A model generated the notes under the pieces. That model saw nothing but the letters and a program-made list of their open reading frames with translations, did not search any database and was not told the DNA's origin. Position numbers and translations under genes: made by a program. A DNA stretch of 64,000 nt from Alistipes sp. Its GTDB lineage: Bacteria > Bacteroidota > Bacteroidia > Bacteroidales > Rikenellaceae. Numbering within the stretch: the first letter of the stretch is position 1; every line of letters begins with the position of its first letter. The DNA lies in assembly GCA_017465575.1 (NCBI GenBank), contig JAFTVX010000021.1:1-64000 (forward strand). Direction: 5' to 3'. Of the stretch, positions 8,697-17,255 are shown piece by piece.

Positions 8697-9433
8697 GCGA
8701 TATAGTAATTTCGGTACGCGACCTAACGAAGCGCTTTGGCGACTTTACCGCCGTCGACCGCATATCGTTTGATGTCCACCGAGGCGAGATTTTCGGCTTC
8801 CTCGGCGCCAATGGTGCGGGCAAGACAACGGCTATGCGTATGCTCTGTGGACTTAGTTATCCAACATCGGGAAGTGGCTCGGTGGCGGGCTACGATGTGC
8901 GCACCGAGGGCGAGAAGATTAAGCGCCATATCGGCTATATGAGCCAGCGTTTCTCGCTCTACAACGACCTTACGGTAGGCGAGAATATGCGCCTCTTTGC
9001 GGGCATCTACGGTCTTGGCGCAAAGCAGACCGAGGAGCGCACAGTGGAGCTACTCGACCGCCTCAACTTCTCGTCGGAGCGCAACACATTAGTAGGCTCA
9101 TTACCACTCGGTTGGAAGCAAAAGTTGTCGTTTGCCATCGCCACGATACACCGCCCCGAGGTGGTATTTTTGGACGAGCCTACGGGAGGTGTAGACCCCG
9201 TTACGCGCCGTCAGTTTTGGGAGCTTATCTATGAGGCAGCCGAGGCGGGTACAACCATCTTCGTGACGACACACTATATGGACGAGGCGGAGTATTGCTC
9301 GCGCGTATCAATAATGGTCGATGGCGAGGTGCGTGCCCTCGACACCCCCGCACGACTGAAACAACAATTTTCCGCCGAGTCGATGGACGAGGTATTCAGC
9401 ACCTTGGCTCGTGGCGCACAAAGAGGAGAGTAG
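8693..9433 (+). CDS. ABC transporter ATP-binding protein, second half of a YbhF-like pair
   Basis: Second ATPase of the exporter, 246 residues. Walker A is GANGAGKTT and Walker B VVFLDEPTGGVDP. The signature helix is atypical: SLPLGWKQKL instead of LSGGQ-type. A comparable G-W variant occurs in the C-terminal half of YbhF, which suggests an asymmetric ATPase pair with one degenerate site. It overlaps the previous gene by 4 bp and precedes the two permease genes. Confidence 0.9.
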   Translation: MSDIVISVRDLTKRFGDFTAVDRISFDVHRGEIFGFLGANGAGKTTAMRMLCGLSYPTSGSGSVAGYDVRTEGEKIKRHIGYMSQRFSLYNDLTVGENMRLFAGIYGLGAKQTEERTVELLDRLNFSSERNTLVGSLPLGWKQKLSFAIATIHRPEVVFLDEPTGGVDPVTRRQFWELIYEAAEAGTTIFVTTHYMDEAEYCSRVSIMVDGEVRALDTPARLKQQFSAESMDEVFSTLARGAQRGE

Positions 9434-9439
9434 TCTATT

Positions 9440-10534
9440 ATGAGAGGTAATTTTCTATCATTCGTCAAGAAGGAGTCGTTGCACATCCTTCGTGATAAGC
9501 GCACAATGCTCGTTGTGATGCTTATCCCCGTGGTGCTGATGATACTCTTCGGCTTTGCGATATCTACCGAGGTCAACAACATAAATGTTGCCGTCGTCGT
9601 CTCGGAGCGCACCGATGGCATAAGCGATGCCGTGGAGCGACTGGCGCAAAACGACTATTTCACATTCAAGGGCTATATCTCCGAGGATGATATCGACCCG
9701 TGGCTGCGCTCGGGCAAGGTGGGTGCTGTGGTGGTCTTTGCTTCGGACTTCGACAGACGCAAGGAGCAAGCAGCACAAGGTATTGATACAAAGCCTATTA
9801 TACAACTTATTGTCGATGCCTCGAATGTCAATACCGCGGGCTCGGCAACGGCATATTTGCAGAGCGTGCTGCTTGGCTCGGCATCCCAACAGGCGATGTT
9901 CGAGACCCGAATGTTGTTCAACCCGCAGATGAAGTCGGCATACAACTTTGTGCCGGGCATTATGGGTCTTATCTTTATCCTCGTATGCGCGATGATGACC
10001 TCCGTGTCGATTGTTCGCGAGAAGGAGGTGGGGACAATGGAGGTGCTTTTGGTGTCGCCCGTGCGCCCTGTGAAGATTATCTTTGCCAAGATGATTCCCT
10101 ACTTTGCCATATCGTGCATCGTGCTTGTAACCATCTTGCTATTAGCACGATACCTGCTCGGCGTGCCGATGACAGGCGGTGTCTGGGGCATCTTCTCCTT
10201 GTCGTTGCTCTACCTTATGCTCTCGTTGGCTTTGGGTCTTTTGGTATCGACCATCGCCACCACACAGATGGCAGCGCTGCTAATCTCGGCAATGGTGATG
10301 ATGATGCCAATATTGATGCTCTCGGGTATGTTGTTCCCCATCGAAAATTTGCCGAAGTTCTTCCGTGTGGTGTCGAACATCGTGCCTGCAAGGTGGTATA
10401 TCGATGCGGTGCGTAAGATGATGATTCAGGGCTTGCCGATTGTTGCTGTATGGCGAAATTGCGTGATTTTGCTCGCTATGACCGTTGCGATACTCGGCGT
10501 ATCACTTAAGAAGTTTAACGATAAATTGGAGTAA
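9440..10534 (+). CDS. ABC-2 type permease (YbhS/YbhR-like)
   Basis: Inner-membrane permease with the ABC-2 layout: one N-terminal membrane helix (about residues 20-42), a large extracytoplasmic domain (about 45-165), then five hydrophobic helices to the C-terminus (VPGIMGLIFILVCAMM onwards). The conserved REKEVGTMEVLLVSPVRP motif lies after the second helix. 364 residues. The next permease gene begins 2 bp after its stop; the two probably form a heterodimer. Confidence 0.88.
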   Translation: MRGNFLSFVKKESLHILRDKRTMLVVMLIPVVLMILFGFAISTEVNNINVAVVVSERTDGISDAVERLAQNDYFTFKGYISEDDIDPWLRSGKVGAVVVFASDFDRRKEQAAQGIDTKPIIQLIVDASNVNTAGSATAYLQSVLLGSASQQAMFETRMLFNPQMKSAYNFVPGIMGLIFILVCAMMTSVSIVREKEVGTMEVLLVSPVRPVKIIFAKMIPYFAISCIVLVTILLLARYLLGVPMTGGVWGIFSLSLLYLMLSLALGLLVSTIATTQMAALLISAMVMMMPILMLSGMLFPIENLPKFFRVVSNIVPARWYIDAVRKMMIQGLPIVAVWRNCVILLAMTVAILGVSLKKFNDKLE

Positions 10535-10536
10535 CT

Positions 10537-11640
10537 ATGAGAGCATTTATCGTACTTGTTCAAAAGGAGTTTTTGCAGATTAGGCGCAATTCGTTCCTCC
10601 CTCGACTCATTATCGCCTTCCCGATACTTGTGATGTTGCTGATGCCGCTGATTATGACTATGGATGTCCGCAATGTCAATGTTGCGGTTGTAGACCTCGA
10701 CCGCTCGACAACCTCGCGCCGTATCGCATCACATATCGAGGCCTCGGAGTACCTAACATTGGCGCAAACCATCTCGGAGTATCCGCTTGCTATCGGTGCT
10801 TTGGAGCAGGGCGATGTCGATGTTATTGTGCAAATACCCAGCAACTTCGAGCGTGATATGCTTGTCTCGTCGCCCGAGCGCATCAGCATCACAGCCAATG
10901 CCGTAAATGCCACCAAGGGCGGTATGGGTATGCAGTATATCGTGCAGACCATAGCGCGCACCTTGGTAGAGTTGCGTGGCGAGAAGAGCCCCGCCAAACT
11001 CTCGGAGTTGGTAACCATCGAAAACCGCTACAACCCCACGCTCAACTACCGCCACTATATGATTCCTGCGCTGATGATTATCCTCTTTATCCTAATTTGC
11101 GGATTTCTGCCAGCCTTGAGCATCGTGGGCGAGAAGGAGAGTGGCTCTATCGAGCAGATAAATGTAACGCCCGTGTCGCGCTTTACATTTACCCTCTCTA
11201 AACTTGTGCCCTACTGGATTATCGGACTCTTTGTCGTTACGGTGGCGATGCTTGTGGCACGCTTGGTCTATGGTCTTGTGCCCGTAGGCTCGGTGGGGGC
11301 TATTTACCTTGGTGCTATGCTCTTTATCCTTACGATTTCGGGCTTCAGCCTTACGATTGCCAACTTCTCGGAGACTATGCAGCAGACGATGTTCGTGATG
11401 TTCTTCTTCATTATGATATTTATGCTGATGAGCGGTCTTCTCACCCCCGTAGACTCTATGCCCCTTTGGGCGCAGAGGTTTACAACGATACTGCCTCCGA
11501 GATACTATATCGAGATACTTCGTTCGGTATATTTGAAGGGCACGACAATCGCCGAACTGTGGCTAAACTTTGTTGCCCTCGGCATCTTCGCTCTTGTATT
11601 TAACACCCTTGCAGCCCTCACCTACAAAAAGCAGGCATAA
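10537..11640 (+). CDS. ABC-2 type permease (YbhR/YbhS-like)
   Basis: Second permease of the exporter, 367 residues with the same topology as its neighbour: N-terminal helix, soluble domain of about residues 45-170, then five C-terminal helices. GEKESGSIEQINVTPVSR is the ABC-2 motif. It is the last gene of the TetR-controlled operon. Homologous systems export drugs, cationic dyes or solvents; the substrate here cannot be read from the sequence. Confidence 0.88.
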   Translation: MRAFIVLVQKEFLQIRRNSFLPRLIIAFPILVMLLMPLIMTMDVRNVNVAVVDLDRSTTSRRIASHIEASEYLTLAQTISEYPLAIGALEQGDVDVIVQIPSNFERDMLVSSPERISITANAVNATKGGMGMQYIVQTIARTLVELRGEKSPAKLSELVTIENRYNPTLNYRHYMIPALMIILFILICGFLPALSIVGEKESGSIEQINVTPVSRFTFTLSKLVPYWIIGLFVVTVAMLVARLVYGLVPVGSVGAIYLGAMLFILTISGFSLTIANFSETMQQTMFVMFFFIMIFMLMSGLLTPVDSMPLWAQRFTTILPPRYYIEILRSVYLKGTTIAELWLNFVALGIFALVFNTLAALTYKKQA

Positions 11641-11658
11641 CGAAAATATCGGAGCCGG

Positions 11659-11691
11659 TTGCAACATTTGCCGAATTATTTAGTAACTTTG
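11659..11691 (+). promoter_or_regulatory. Promoter of the pullulanase gene
   Basis: TTGC at 11659-11662 and TAACTTTG at 11684-11691, with a spacer of 21 bp. It lies between the end of the exporter operon and the pullulanase ATG at 11725. Confidence 0.6.
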
Positions 11692-11724
11692 TCCTAACGG
11701 AAGCAAACTAAATAGATACCGACA

Positions 11725-13689
11725 ATGAGACTTTTGCAACTTTTCAAGAGTGGCGTGGCGATGATTATGGCCGCTGCCACAGTATCGTGCGTAGGCGAGA
11801 AGGAGCCGTTCCCCGTTCCCGAGAAGCCTATTTTGGAGATGGACTACACCGCCGAGAAGACCACATTTGAGGTCTGGGCACCCACCGCCGAGAGCGTTGT
11901 TGTGCGCCTCTACGATGGCGATGCACTCCTCGACGAGATCGCTATGGAGCGCGTGGAGGATGGTCTTTGGCGTGCTACGGCGGAGGGCGACCACAAGGGC
12001 GAATACTACGCCTTTGCCGTAACAGTTGGTGGCAAGCAACTTAAGGAGACCGCTGGCATCTTTGCCCGTGCGCTGAATGTCAATGGCGACCGTGGCGCTA
12101 TCATCGACCTTCGAGATACCGACCCCGAGGGTTGGGCAGAGGATAAGGCGCCCGAGGTAAAACCCTCAGAGATTGTGATTTACGAGATGCACTACCGCGA
12201 TATGACGGCACACCCTTCGGCAGGTAGCAGCTATCCGGGCAAGTATCTCGGTATGGCAGAGCGTGGCACTCGCTCCGAGGAGGGTCTTGCTACGGGTCTC
12301 GACCACCTTGTTGAGATGGGCGTATCGCATATCCACCTACTCCCCACCGCCGACTTTGGCTCTATCGACGAGTCGACACCCACCGACCAGTACAACTGGG
12401 GCTACGAGCCCAAGAACTACTCGGCACCCGAGGGCACATACGCCACTACCGTTGCCGACCCCGAGGCTCGTGTGCGTGAGCTAAAGAGCCTCGTTCAGGC
12501 TATGCACAAGGCGGGCTTGAAGGTCGTGCTCGATGTTGTCTACAACCACACCACCGCTACCGAGAACTGCGGTTTTGAGCTTACCGTACCCGGCTATTTC
12601 TATCGTATGCGTGAGGATGGCTCGTTTGCCGATGGCTCGGGCTGTGGCAACGAGACCGCCAGCGAGCAGCCTATGATGCAGAAGTATATCGTCGAGTCGT
12701 TGGAGTACTGGGTCAAGGAGTACCATATTGACGGCTTCCGCTTCGACCTTATGGCAATCCACGATATCGCCACTATGAACCTTATCCGCAGCCGCTTGGA
12801 GGCTCTCAACCCCGATATTTTGCTCTATGGCGAGGGCTGGGCAGCATCCGCTCCCCTCTACGACGAGGCAAAACTCGCCTTTAAGCGCTACACATACCAG
12901 ATGCCTGGTGTTGCAGCATTCTCCGACGATATCCGCGATGCTCTGCGTGGCACACTCGATTTGTCGAAGGGTGGCTTTATCTACGGCGTCGAGGGTAACA
13001 AGGAGGCTCTGAAGTTTGGTATTGTAGGCGCTATCGACCACCCCGAGGCACAGCGCCCCGATGGTGCTTGGACAGCCGCACCGACACAGCATATCAGCTA
13101 TGTATCGTGCCACGACGACCACAACCTGCGTGACCGCCTAACACATATCTCGCCCGAGGCTTCGGAGGAGGAGCTTCTCCAAATGGTGCGCCTTGCACAC
13201 CTTGGCGTATTTACATCGCAGGGCATACCCTTTATCTTCTGTGGAGAGGAGATGTTCCGCTCGAAACTTGGCGAGAAGAACACCTTTAATATGCCCGATA
13301 AGTACAATGCTATCGACTGGTCGCTGAAGAGCGAATATCGCTCGATTGTCGAGTTCGTCAAGGGTCTTATCGCTATGCGCAAGGCACACCCCGCATTCTC
13401 GCTTGGCACCGCTGAGGCGGTACGCGAGCACCTCCGCTTTATTGAGACCGACAACGAGGCTGCCGTGGGCTTTGTTATTGATAATCTGGAGGGTATCGAC
13501 AGCGCCAAGCGCATCGTGGTGCTCCTCAACGGCTCACGCGAGGGCGTAGAGTTCGATATCCCCGTGGGCAACTACAAGTGGCTCACAGACGGCACAACGG
13601 TCGTTGCCGAGGGTATGGGCTCACTGCCTGTCGATAATGGCAAATTCGCCGTTTCGCCCGTAACAGGCGTGGTGCTTGCCGAGTTCTAA
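11725..13689 (+). CDS. pulA: Type I pullulanase (GH13) lipoprotein
   Basis: Debranching enzyme cutting alpha-1,6 links in pullulan or glycogen-like glucans. A lipoprotein signal ends at TVSC (Cys22), placing it in the periplasm or on the cell surface. A CBM48-like domain covers about residues 35-120. The catalytic domain has YNWGYEP (the type I pullulanase hallmark, usually YNWGYDP), DVVYNH (region I), DGFRFDL (region II, nucleophile Asp), LLYGEGW (acid/base Glu) and SCHDDHN (region IV). 654 residues, full length. It is monocistronic, with its own promoter and a strong terminator shared with the convergent gene. Confidence 0.92.
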   Translation: MRLLQLFKSGVAMIMAAATVSCVGEKEPFPVPEKPILEMDYTAEKTTFEVWAPTAESVVVRLYDGDALLDEIAMERVEDGLWRATAEGDHKGEYYAFAVTVGGKQLKETAGIFARALNVNGDRGAIIDLRDTDPEGWAEDKAPEVKPSEIVIYEMHYRDMTAHPSAGSSYPGKYLGMAERGTRSEEGLATGLDHLVEMGVSHIHLLPTADFGSIDESTPTDQYNWGYEPKNYSAPEGTYATTVADPEARVRELKSLVQAMHKAGLKVVLDVVYNHTTATENCGFELTVPGYFYRMREDGSFADGSGCGNETASEQPMMQKYIVESLEYWVKEYHIDGFRFDLMAIHDIATMNLIRSRLEALNPDILLYGEGWAASAPLYDEAKLAFKRYTYQMPGVAAFSDDIRDALRGTLDLSKGGFIYGVEGNKEALKFGIVGAIDHPEAQRPDGAWTAAPTQHISYVSCHDDHNLRDRLTHISPEASEEELLQMVRLAHLGVFTSQGIPFIFCGEEMFRSKLGEKNTFNMPDKYNAIDWSLKSEYRSIVEFVKGLIAMRKAHPAFSLGTAEAVREHLRFIETDNEAAVGFVIDNLEGIDSAKRIVVLLNGSREGVEFDIPVGNYKWLTDGTTVVAEGMGSLPVDNGKFAVSPVTGVVLAEF

Positions 13690-13707
13690 GCCAAGCCACC
13701 TATCATA

Positions 13708-13745
13708 AAAGAGTGCTGACCTCCGAAAAGTGGTCAGCACTCTTT
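13708..13745. terminator. Bidirectional terminator, 14-bp perfect stem
   Basis: aaagagtgctgacc (13708-13721) pairs exactly with ggtcagcactcttt (13732-13745) over a 10-nt loop, between the convergent pullulanase and GH123-like genes; A/T runs serve both directions. Confidence 0.9.
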
Positions 13746-13750
13746 GTATA

Positions 13751-15466
13751 TTAGCGTGATGCGTTGTCGAGGGCTTGTCGGCATTTGCCCAAGATTTGCA
13801 GCCAATCCTCGTCGGGGTTGTTGATATCGACCAAGCGAATCTTCTCCAACGCCGCCTCCACCTCAGCAGTATTTACGCCCATACGGCGTAGCGTGCGTAC
13901 CTTCTCGGCGATCTCGATGCCATCACGCAGGCGCTCAAAGCGCACCGACGAGCGAGCATAGGGGTAAACAAGGTAGGTGTCGCCCGAACTCCAGTTGCCA
14001 AAGCGCGAGTCAATATGTGGCTCGGCAGGCCAAGAGTTATACGCCCAGCGGAGCATACCATCGTAGTCCGACGCCAGACCATACCAACCCAACAACTCCG
14101 CCTCGTAGGGGTGTGAGTAGCTGAAAGTATTTGGGAACCAAGGGTTGCAACAGATATAGAATGTCGTGTTAAAGCCCTGCTCACGGCGCATGCGAATATC
14201 CTCAATATCAGCGGGTTGCTCCTGTGTAACACATACATCGCGCATATTGAGGTAGCGCTTGTACGACTTGTGCATATCGGCAATGGCAAAGCCCATCTCG
14301 GGTGCGCACTCCGCCAAAACGGCCACGGCAGCATCCATAGCCTCGGGGCCACGCTCGTCCATCGCTATATTGGTGATATCGAGCCAACCACGCTCCGAGA
14401 GGTGGCGCTTAAAGTCGAGAAGGAAGGGGCGCCAAATCTCGGGGAAGATAGCCGTGCCAGGCTCGGCAACAATGGTAACAACCTCGCCCTTAGCCTCGTC
14501 GAAATACTCCAACTCGCAGTTCCACGGCACCATCGAGTAGCAGTTAATCATCTTGTCGATGCCAAGGTCGAGCATCAGCTCCACCCAGCGGTCGAAGATG
14601 GTGTAGTCGTAGCTCCACGAACCATCGGCGTGGAGTGTCCAACGAATCATCGCCTCGTAGCCATCGTAGCACTGGTGGTTCCACGGGTCTTTATTTAGCG
14701 TTGCGGTGATAACCTTCTGTCCTGCATCGGCAAGCAAAGCCATATTGCGCCTTAAAGCCTCGAAGTGTGCATCGCTCCAAAGCTCCAAACCCTCGGCACG
14801 CGCCACGGCTGTAGGGTGCTGCCAAAGGTCGAGGTGGTAGCTCCACTCCGACGGCTCGGCAAGCGTATATCGCTGAACTTCAAGGGTCAAAGGCATGCGA
14901 ATATCCTCTGCACCACGCGCCTTGACAACCACGGCAGAGTGGTAAACTCCCGCCTTGGCATCGGCTGGTACATCGATAGTAATCCATACAGGGCGCACAC
15001 TCTGCGGAGCGATATCCATACGGCAAATAGGGTCGAGCATATCTGCCGAGAGCACCGAGTCGCCCCTGGTCGTAAATCGCTCGTTAGCAAGCGTATAGCG
15101 CACAAAGCGCGCTTCGGCAATCGTTGCTGGCAACTTGGCGCCACTCTCCGAACGGAACGCCTCGATAGAGCACTCTACGCCCTCAGCGCCACCCTTTGTC
15201 CAGAGCAGAAGTTGCGCCGAGGCTCTCTCGCCACGCCACGCCACAAGGGGCAGATTTTCGATAGCCTCAACCTCGGGCACACGGCTACGCGAGTAGCGCA
15301 AATCGGCACTCGCCCAAGCACCATTCAGACCCTCGGCAACCGACTCCCACTCGACCACCTCATCGGCGGTGAGGGCTACGGGGTCGTCAGCCTCGGTGAA
15401 TGTTGCAACGGGCTGAGAGGCGCACGAAATAAATAAAAGAGCGAAAAATAGCGAGAGATATTTCAT
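13751..15466 (-). CDS. GH123/DUF4091-type glycoside hydrolase lipoprotein
   Basis: Probable surface or periplasmic hexosaminidase. A lipoprotein signal ends at LFISCA (Cys15). A beta-sandwich region (about residues 35-190) precedes a TIM-barrel-like catalytic region; NIAMDERGPEAM near residue 365 has the adjacent Asp-Glu pair used by GH123 beta-N-acetylgalactosaminidases in substrate-assisted catalysis. The C-terminal part with YNSWPAEPHIDSRF, the WSSGD element and RFERLRDGIEIAEK matches what is annotated as DUF4091. 571 residues. It follows the DUF1349 gene by 12 bp in one transcription unit, and the pairing suggests action on host or microbial glycans. Substrate is inferred. Confidence 0.8.
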   Translation of the reverse strand: MKYLSLFFALLFISCASQPVATFTEADDPVALTADEVVEWESVAEGLNGAWASADLRYSRSRVPEVEAIENLPLVAWRGERASAQLLLWTKGGAEGVECSIEAFRSESGAKLPATIAEARFVRYTLANERFTTRGDSVLSADMLDPICRMDIAPQSVRPVWITIDVPADAKAGVYHSAVVVKARGAEDIRMPLTLEVQRYTLAEPSEWSYHLDLWQHPTAVARAEGLELWSDAHFEALRRNMALLADAGQKVITATLNKDPWNHQCYDGYEAMIRWTLHADGSWSYDYTIFDRWVELMLDLGIDKMINCYSMVPWNCELEYFDEAKGEVVTIVAEPGTAIFPEIWRPFLLDFKRHLSERGWLDITNIAMDERGPEAMDAAVAVLAECAPEMGFAIADMHKSYKRYLNMRDVCVTQEQPADIEDIRMRREQGFNTTFYICCNPWFPNTFSYSHPYEAELLGWYGLASDYDGMLRWAYNSWPAEPHIDSRFGNWSSGDTYLVYPYARSSVRFERLRDGIEIAEKVRTLRRMGVNTAEVEAALEKIRLVDINNPDEDWLQILGKCRQALDNASR

Positions 15467-15478
15467 AGTCCGAAAGGG

Positions 15479-16126
15479 TTATTGGTTATTCTTAAGCCAC
15501 TCCAAACGGCGCTGGTCGGGAAGGTGCTTGATGGTAAAGTGCTCGAAGGTCGCCTTGAAGCCGTTGCCATCGGGACAAGCAGCCATCATACCTACCATCA
15601 CGGGCGAGTTGTCTGCCAACCAGCAGTTGCGCATCATCACATAGTTCTCGTCGTCGAACGAGTAGAAAATCTCGACAGCATCAAGTCTACGCACCGCCTT
15701 AATCCACACATAATCAACAGGTTTGTCGAGCGTGATAACACTCCAGTCGCTGGTCTTGTGCGTAACCACAGCGCTCAAATTATACTTGCCATCGACATAC
15801 TCGATGCCCGTCTTAATGTAGTTCTCCTTGTCGATACGGAGCATCAAGCCCGCCTGGTCGAAGCGCACCTTGTAGTCGCCCGAAATCTTAACCTTCACCT
15901 CGAACTCGCCACCACGCAGGGTGTAGAGGAAGGGTGCATCATCGACCGTAAAGCCGTAGTGCGAGATACGCCAATAGTCGCTCTGTGGCGTAACATCCAT
16001 CGTGAGCCTGCCCTCGCTGATAGACCAACTCTCGGGCTCGTTAAACCACTGCATATGCTCCAACGACTGCGCCGATAGCGCCATCGCACTAAACGAAAGA
16101 ATAAGTGTAAAGATGTAGCGTTTCAT
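15479..16126 (-). CDS. DUF1349 domain protein, secreted
   Basis: Secreted beta-jelly-roll protein of the DUF1349 family, related to concanavalin-like lectin/glucanase folds. A signal peptide ends near ALSAQS (residue 20). Typical pieces are YWRISHYGFTVDDAPFLY, FDQAGLMLRIDKENYIKTG and GFKATFEHFTIKHLP. The start is the ATG at 16126 (MKRYIF), which gives a clean signal peptide; an upstream extension would precede the promoter. 215 residues. It is first in a two-gene unit with the GH123-like enzyme, so a carbohydrate-binding role is plausible. Confidence 0.8.
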   Translation of the reverse strand: MKRYIFTLILSFSAMALSAQSLEHMQWFNEPESWSISEGRLTMDVTPQSDYWRISHYGFTVDDAPFLYTLRGGEFEVKVKISGDYKVRFDQAGLMLRIDKENYIKTGIEYVDGKYNLSAVVTHKTSDWSVITLDKPVDYVWIKAVRRLDAVEIFYSFDDENYVMMRNCWLADNSPVMVGMMAACPDGNGFKATFEHFTIKHLPDQRRLEWLKNNQ

Positions 16127-16155
16127 ATTTCGAATAATTGGGGGTTTCACTTTCG

Positions 16156-16187
16156 CAAAGATAGCGAATTGTTTTGCATTGAGCAAT
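16156..16187 (-). promoter_or_regulatory. Promoter of the DUF1349-GH123 unit
   Basis: Minus-strand -7 TATCTTTG (16156-16163) and -33 ATTG (16184-16187), spacer 20 bp, about 30 bp before the ATG at 16126. Confidence 0.65.
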
Positions 16188-16246
16188 AGCCACCCCTTCG
16201 CCACACAATTTTTTTGAGCCTATTTCTGCTATTGAAAAATTTTTCA

Positions 16247-16254
16247 TACCTTTG
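16247..16254 (+). promoter_or_regulatory. -7 element of the structured small RNA
   Basis: TACCTTTG, a perfect TAnnTTTG match. No consensus TTTG lies at the correct spacing, only T-rich sequence. Predicted transcription start is about 16261. Confidence 0.6.
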
Positions 16255-16260
16255 TTGTGG

Positions 16261-16517
16261 CTGATAACCTCATTTGTCGGTCATACATATTGTAGACATT
16301 TTTTGTCAATCTTCAACATCTAAACTTGGCGGTTTGATTTAACACGAAGATACGCAAACAGATGTCCACCAGAGATGTTATATCTCCACATTGTACCTTT
16401 TGGCGCAATGTGTGCTTGCATATACCATCCTGCGTGGGCTTTCTGTGTTGCTTATTCGTGTTAGGGCAGCCAAGGCCTAGATGTTGGGTAAGTTAATGCA
16501 GTAGCCTGCGCTTTTTT
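16261..16517 (+). ncRNA. Structured small RNA, 6S-like candidate
   Basis: A 257-nt non-coding stretch folds by inspection into one long interrupted hairpin: caacatcta (16314-16322) with tagatgttg (16478-16486); cttggc (16325-16330) with gccaag (16469-16474); taacacgaa (16340-16348) with ttcgtgtta (16455-16463); gtccac (16364-16369) with gtgggc (16434-16439). Inside are two smaller hairpins, gagat/atctc (16372-16386) and cacattg/caatgtg (16387-16412). A perfect -7 element lies just upstream and a T7 run (16512-16518) after a short gcag/ctgc stem ends it. A long double-stranded rod with internal bulges recalls 6S RNA and the Bacteroidales 6S-like motifs, but the family is inference. tmRNA, RNase P and SRP RNA were considered and do not fit. 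Confidence 0.6.
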
Positions 16518-16518
16518 T

Positions 16519-16974
16519 ATGGACTTATCCGGAAACAAAGAGCTGTTAGATAGGGAGTTGGTGGCATTCTTTGCATCACGCACAGCACCCTCCGAGGCAC
16601 TCTCCCTATCATCACGATGGGCACGCCAAATCGCCAAATCTAACAAGATAGTAATCAGCGGTTTCCACTCGCCAATAGAGCGCACGATATTAGATATTCT
16701 GCTTGCCGAGGGCTGCTCCGTAGTCGTCGCCTTGGGTCGCTCACTCTACCAAAAGATACCACGGCACTTGCAGTCGGCATACGATGATGGCAGAGTACTT
16801 TTCGTGTCGTTTCGCAACCACTCTCGCCCATCGTTTTCCAACTCACAACTTCGCAACTGGGCGACCACCGACCTCGCCACCGAGGTTGTCTTTGCCCCCT
16901 TCGACCCAACAAGCCAACTCGCCACCCTCCACCACACCCTCTCACTCGGCACAACAAAGTGTACCTTGCTGTAA
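16519..16974 (+). CDS. DprA/SLOG-like Rossmann-fold protein
   Basis: A 151-residue protein resembling the Rossmann core of DprA (Smf), which loads RecA on single-stranded DNA. VISGFHSPIERTILDILL and the segment from GCSVVVALGRSL to GRVLFVSF match the phosphate-binding loop and following strands of that fold. It lacks the extra N- and C-terminal domains of true DprA and resembles short stand-alone relatives whose role is unknown. The ATG follows the terminal T-run of the upstream small RNA directly and no separate promoter was found, so it may be expressed by read-through. Function is inferred from fold only. Confidence 0.6.
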   Translation: MDLSGNKELLDRELVAFFASRTAPSEALSLSSRWARQIAKSNKIVISGFHSPIERTILDILLAEGCSVVVALGRSLYQKIPRHLQSAYDDGRVLFVSFRNHSRPSFSNSQLRNWATTDLATEVVFAPFDPTSQLATLHHTLSLGTTKCTLL

Positions 16975-17031
16975 TACGCTAATAATCTTACTCTTAAGAA
17001 GCATATTAACCCAGTTGAATTTCTAAAAACT

Positions 17032-17115
17032 CTCTTTGCTCTTTCATCTTTGAACTTTGCTCTTTACCCCGCACGGGTATCTTTTTAGGTACCCGCATCA
17101 CGAAAGAGCAAAGAG
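17032..17115. repeat. 14-bp inverted repeat enclosing a solo 22-bp palindrome
   Basis: ctctttgctctttc (17032-17045) is the exact reverse complement of gaaagagcaaagag (17102-17115). At its centre cgggta (17074-17079) pairs with tacccg (17090-17095); read on the minus strand this 22-mer matches the palindrome family arrayed at 32616-33110. It may act as a terminator for the DprA-like gene. Confidence 0.75.
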
Positions 17116-17122
17116 TGTGAAG

Positions 17123-17166
17123 GAGAGAACAGAGAGAGAACAGAGAGAGAACAGAGAGAGGGCAGA
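17123..17166 (+). repeat. Purine-rich 11-bp tandem array, 4 units
   Basis: Units of gagagaacaga begin at 17123, 17134, 17145 and 17156; the last is gagagggcaga. The period is exactly 11 bp. Confidence 0.85.
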
Positions 17167-17189
17167 GAGAATGCGGATAACGCAATCAA

Positions 17190-17255
17190 CCCTCCCTGAA
17201 CCCTCCCTGAACCCTCCCTGAAATCTCTCTGAATCCTCCCTGAAATCTCTTTGAA
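17190..17255 (+). repeat. Pyrimidine-rich 11-bp tandem array, 6 units
   Basis: ccctccctgaa three times (17190-17222), then atctctctgaa, tcctccctgaa and atctctttgaa. The period is exactly 11 bp. Read on the other strand the units (ttcagagagat type) resemble those of the array at 17123, so the two arrays form a degenerate inverted pair. Confidence 0.85.

Noticed and set aside
16261..16517. tmRNA, SRP RNA or RNase P RNA
   Set aside because: No tag-peptide or tRNA-like ends, no GGAA-tetraloop SRP core despite a gcagccaaggc word, and no conserved RNase P motifs.
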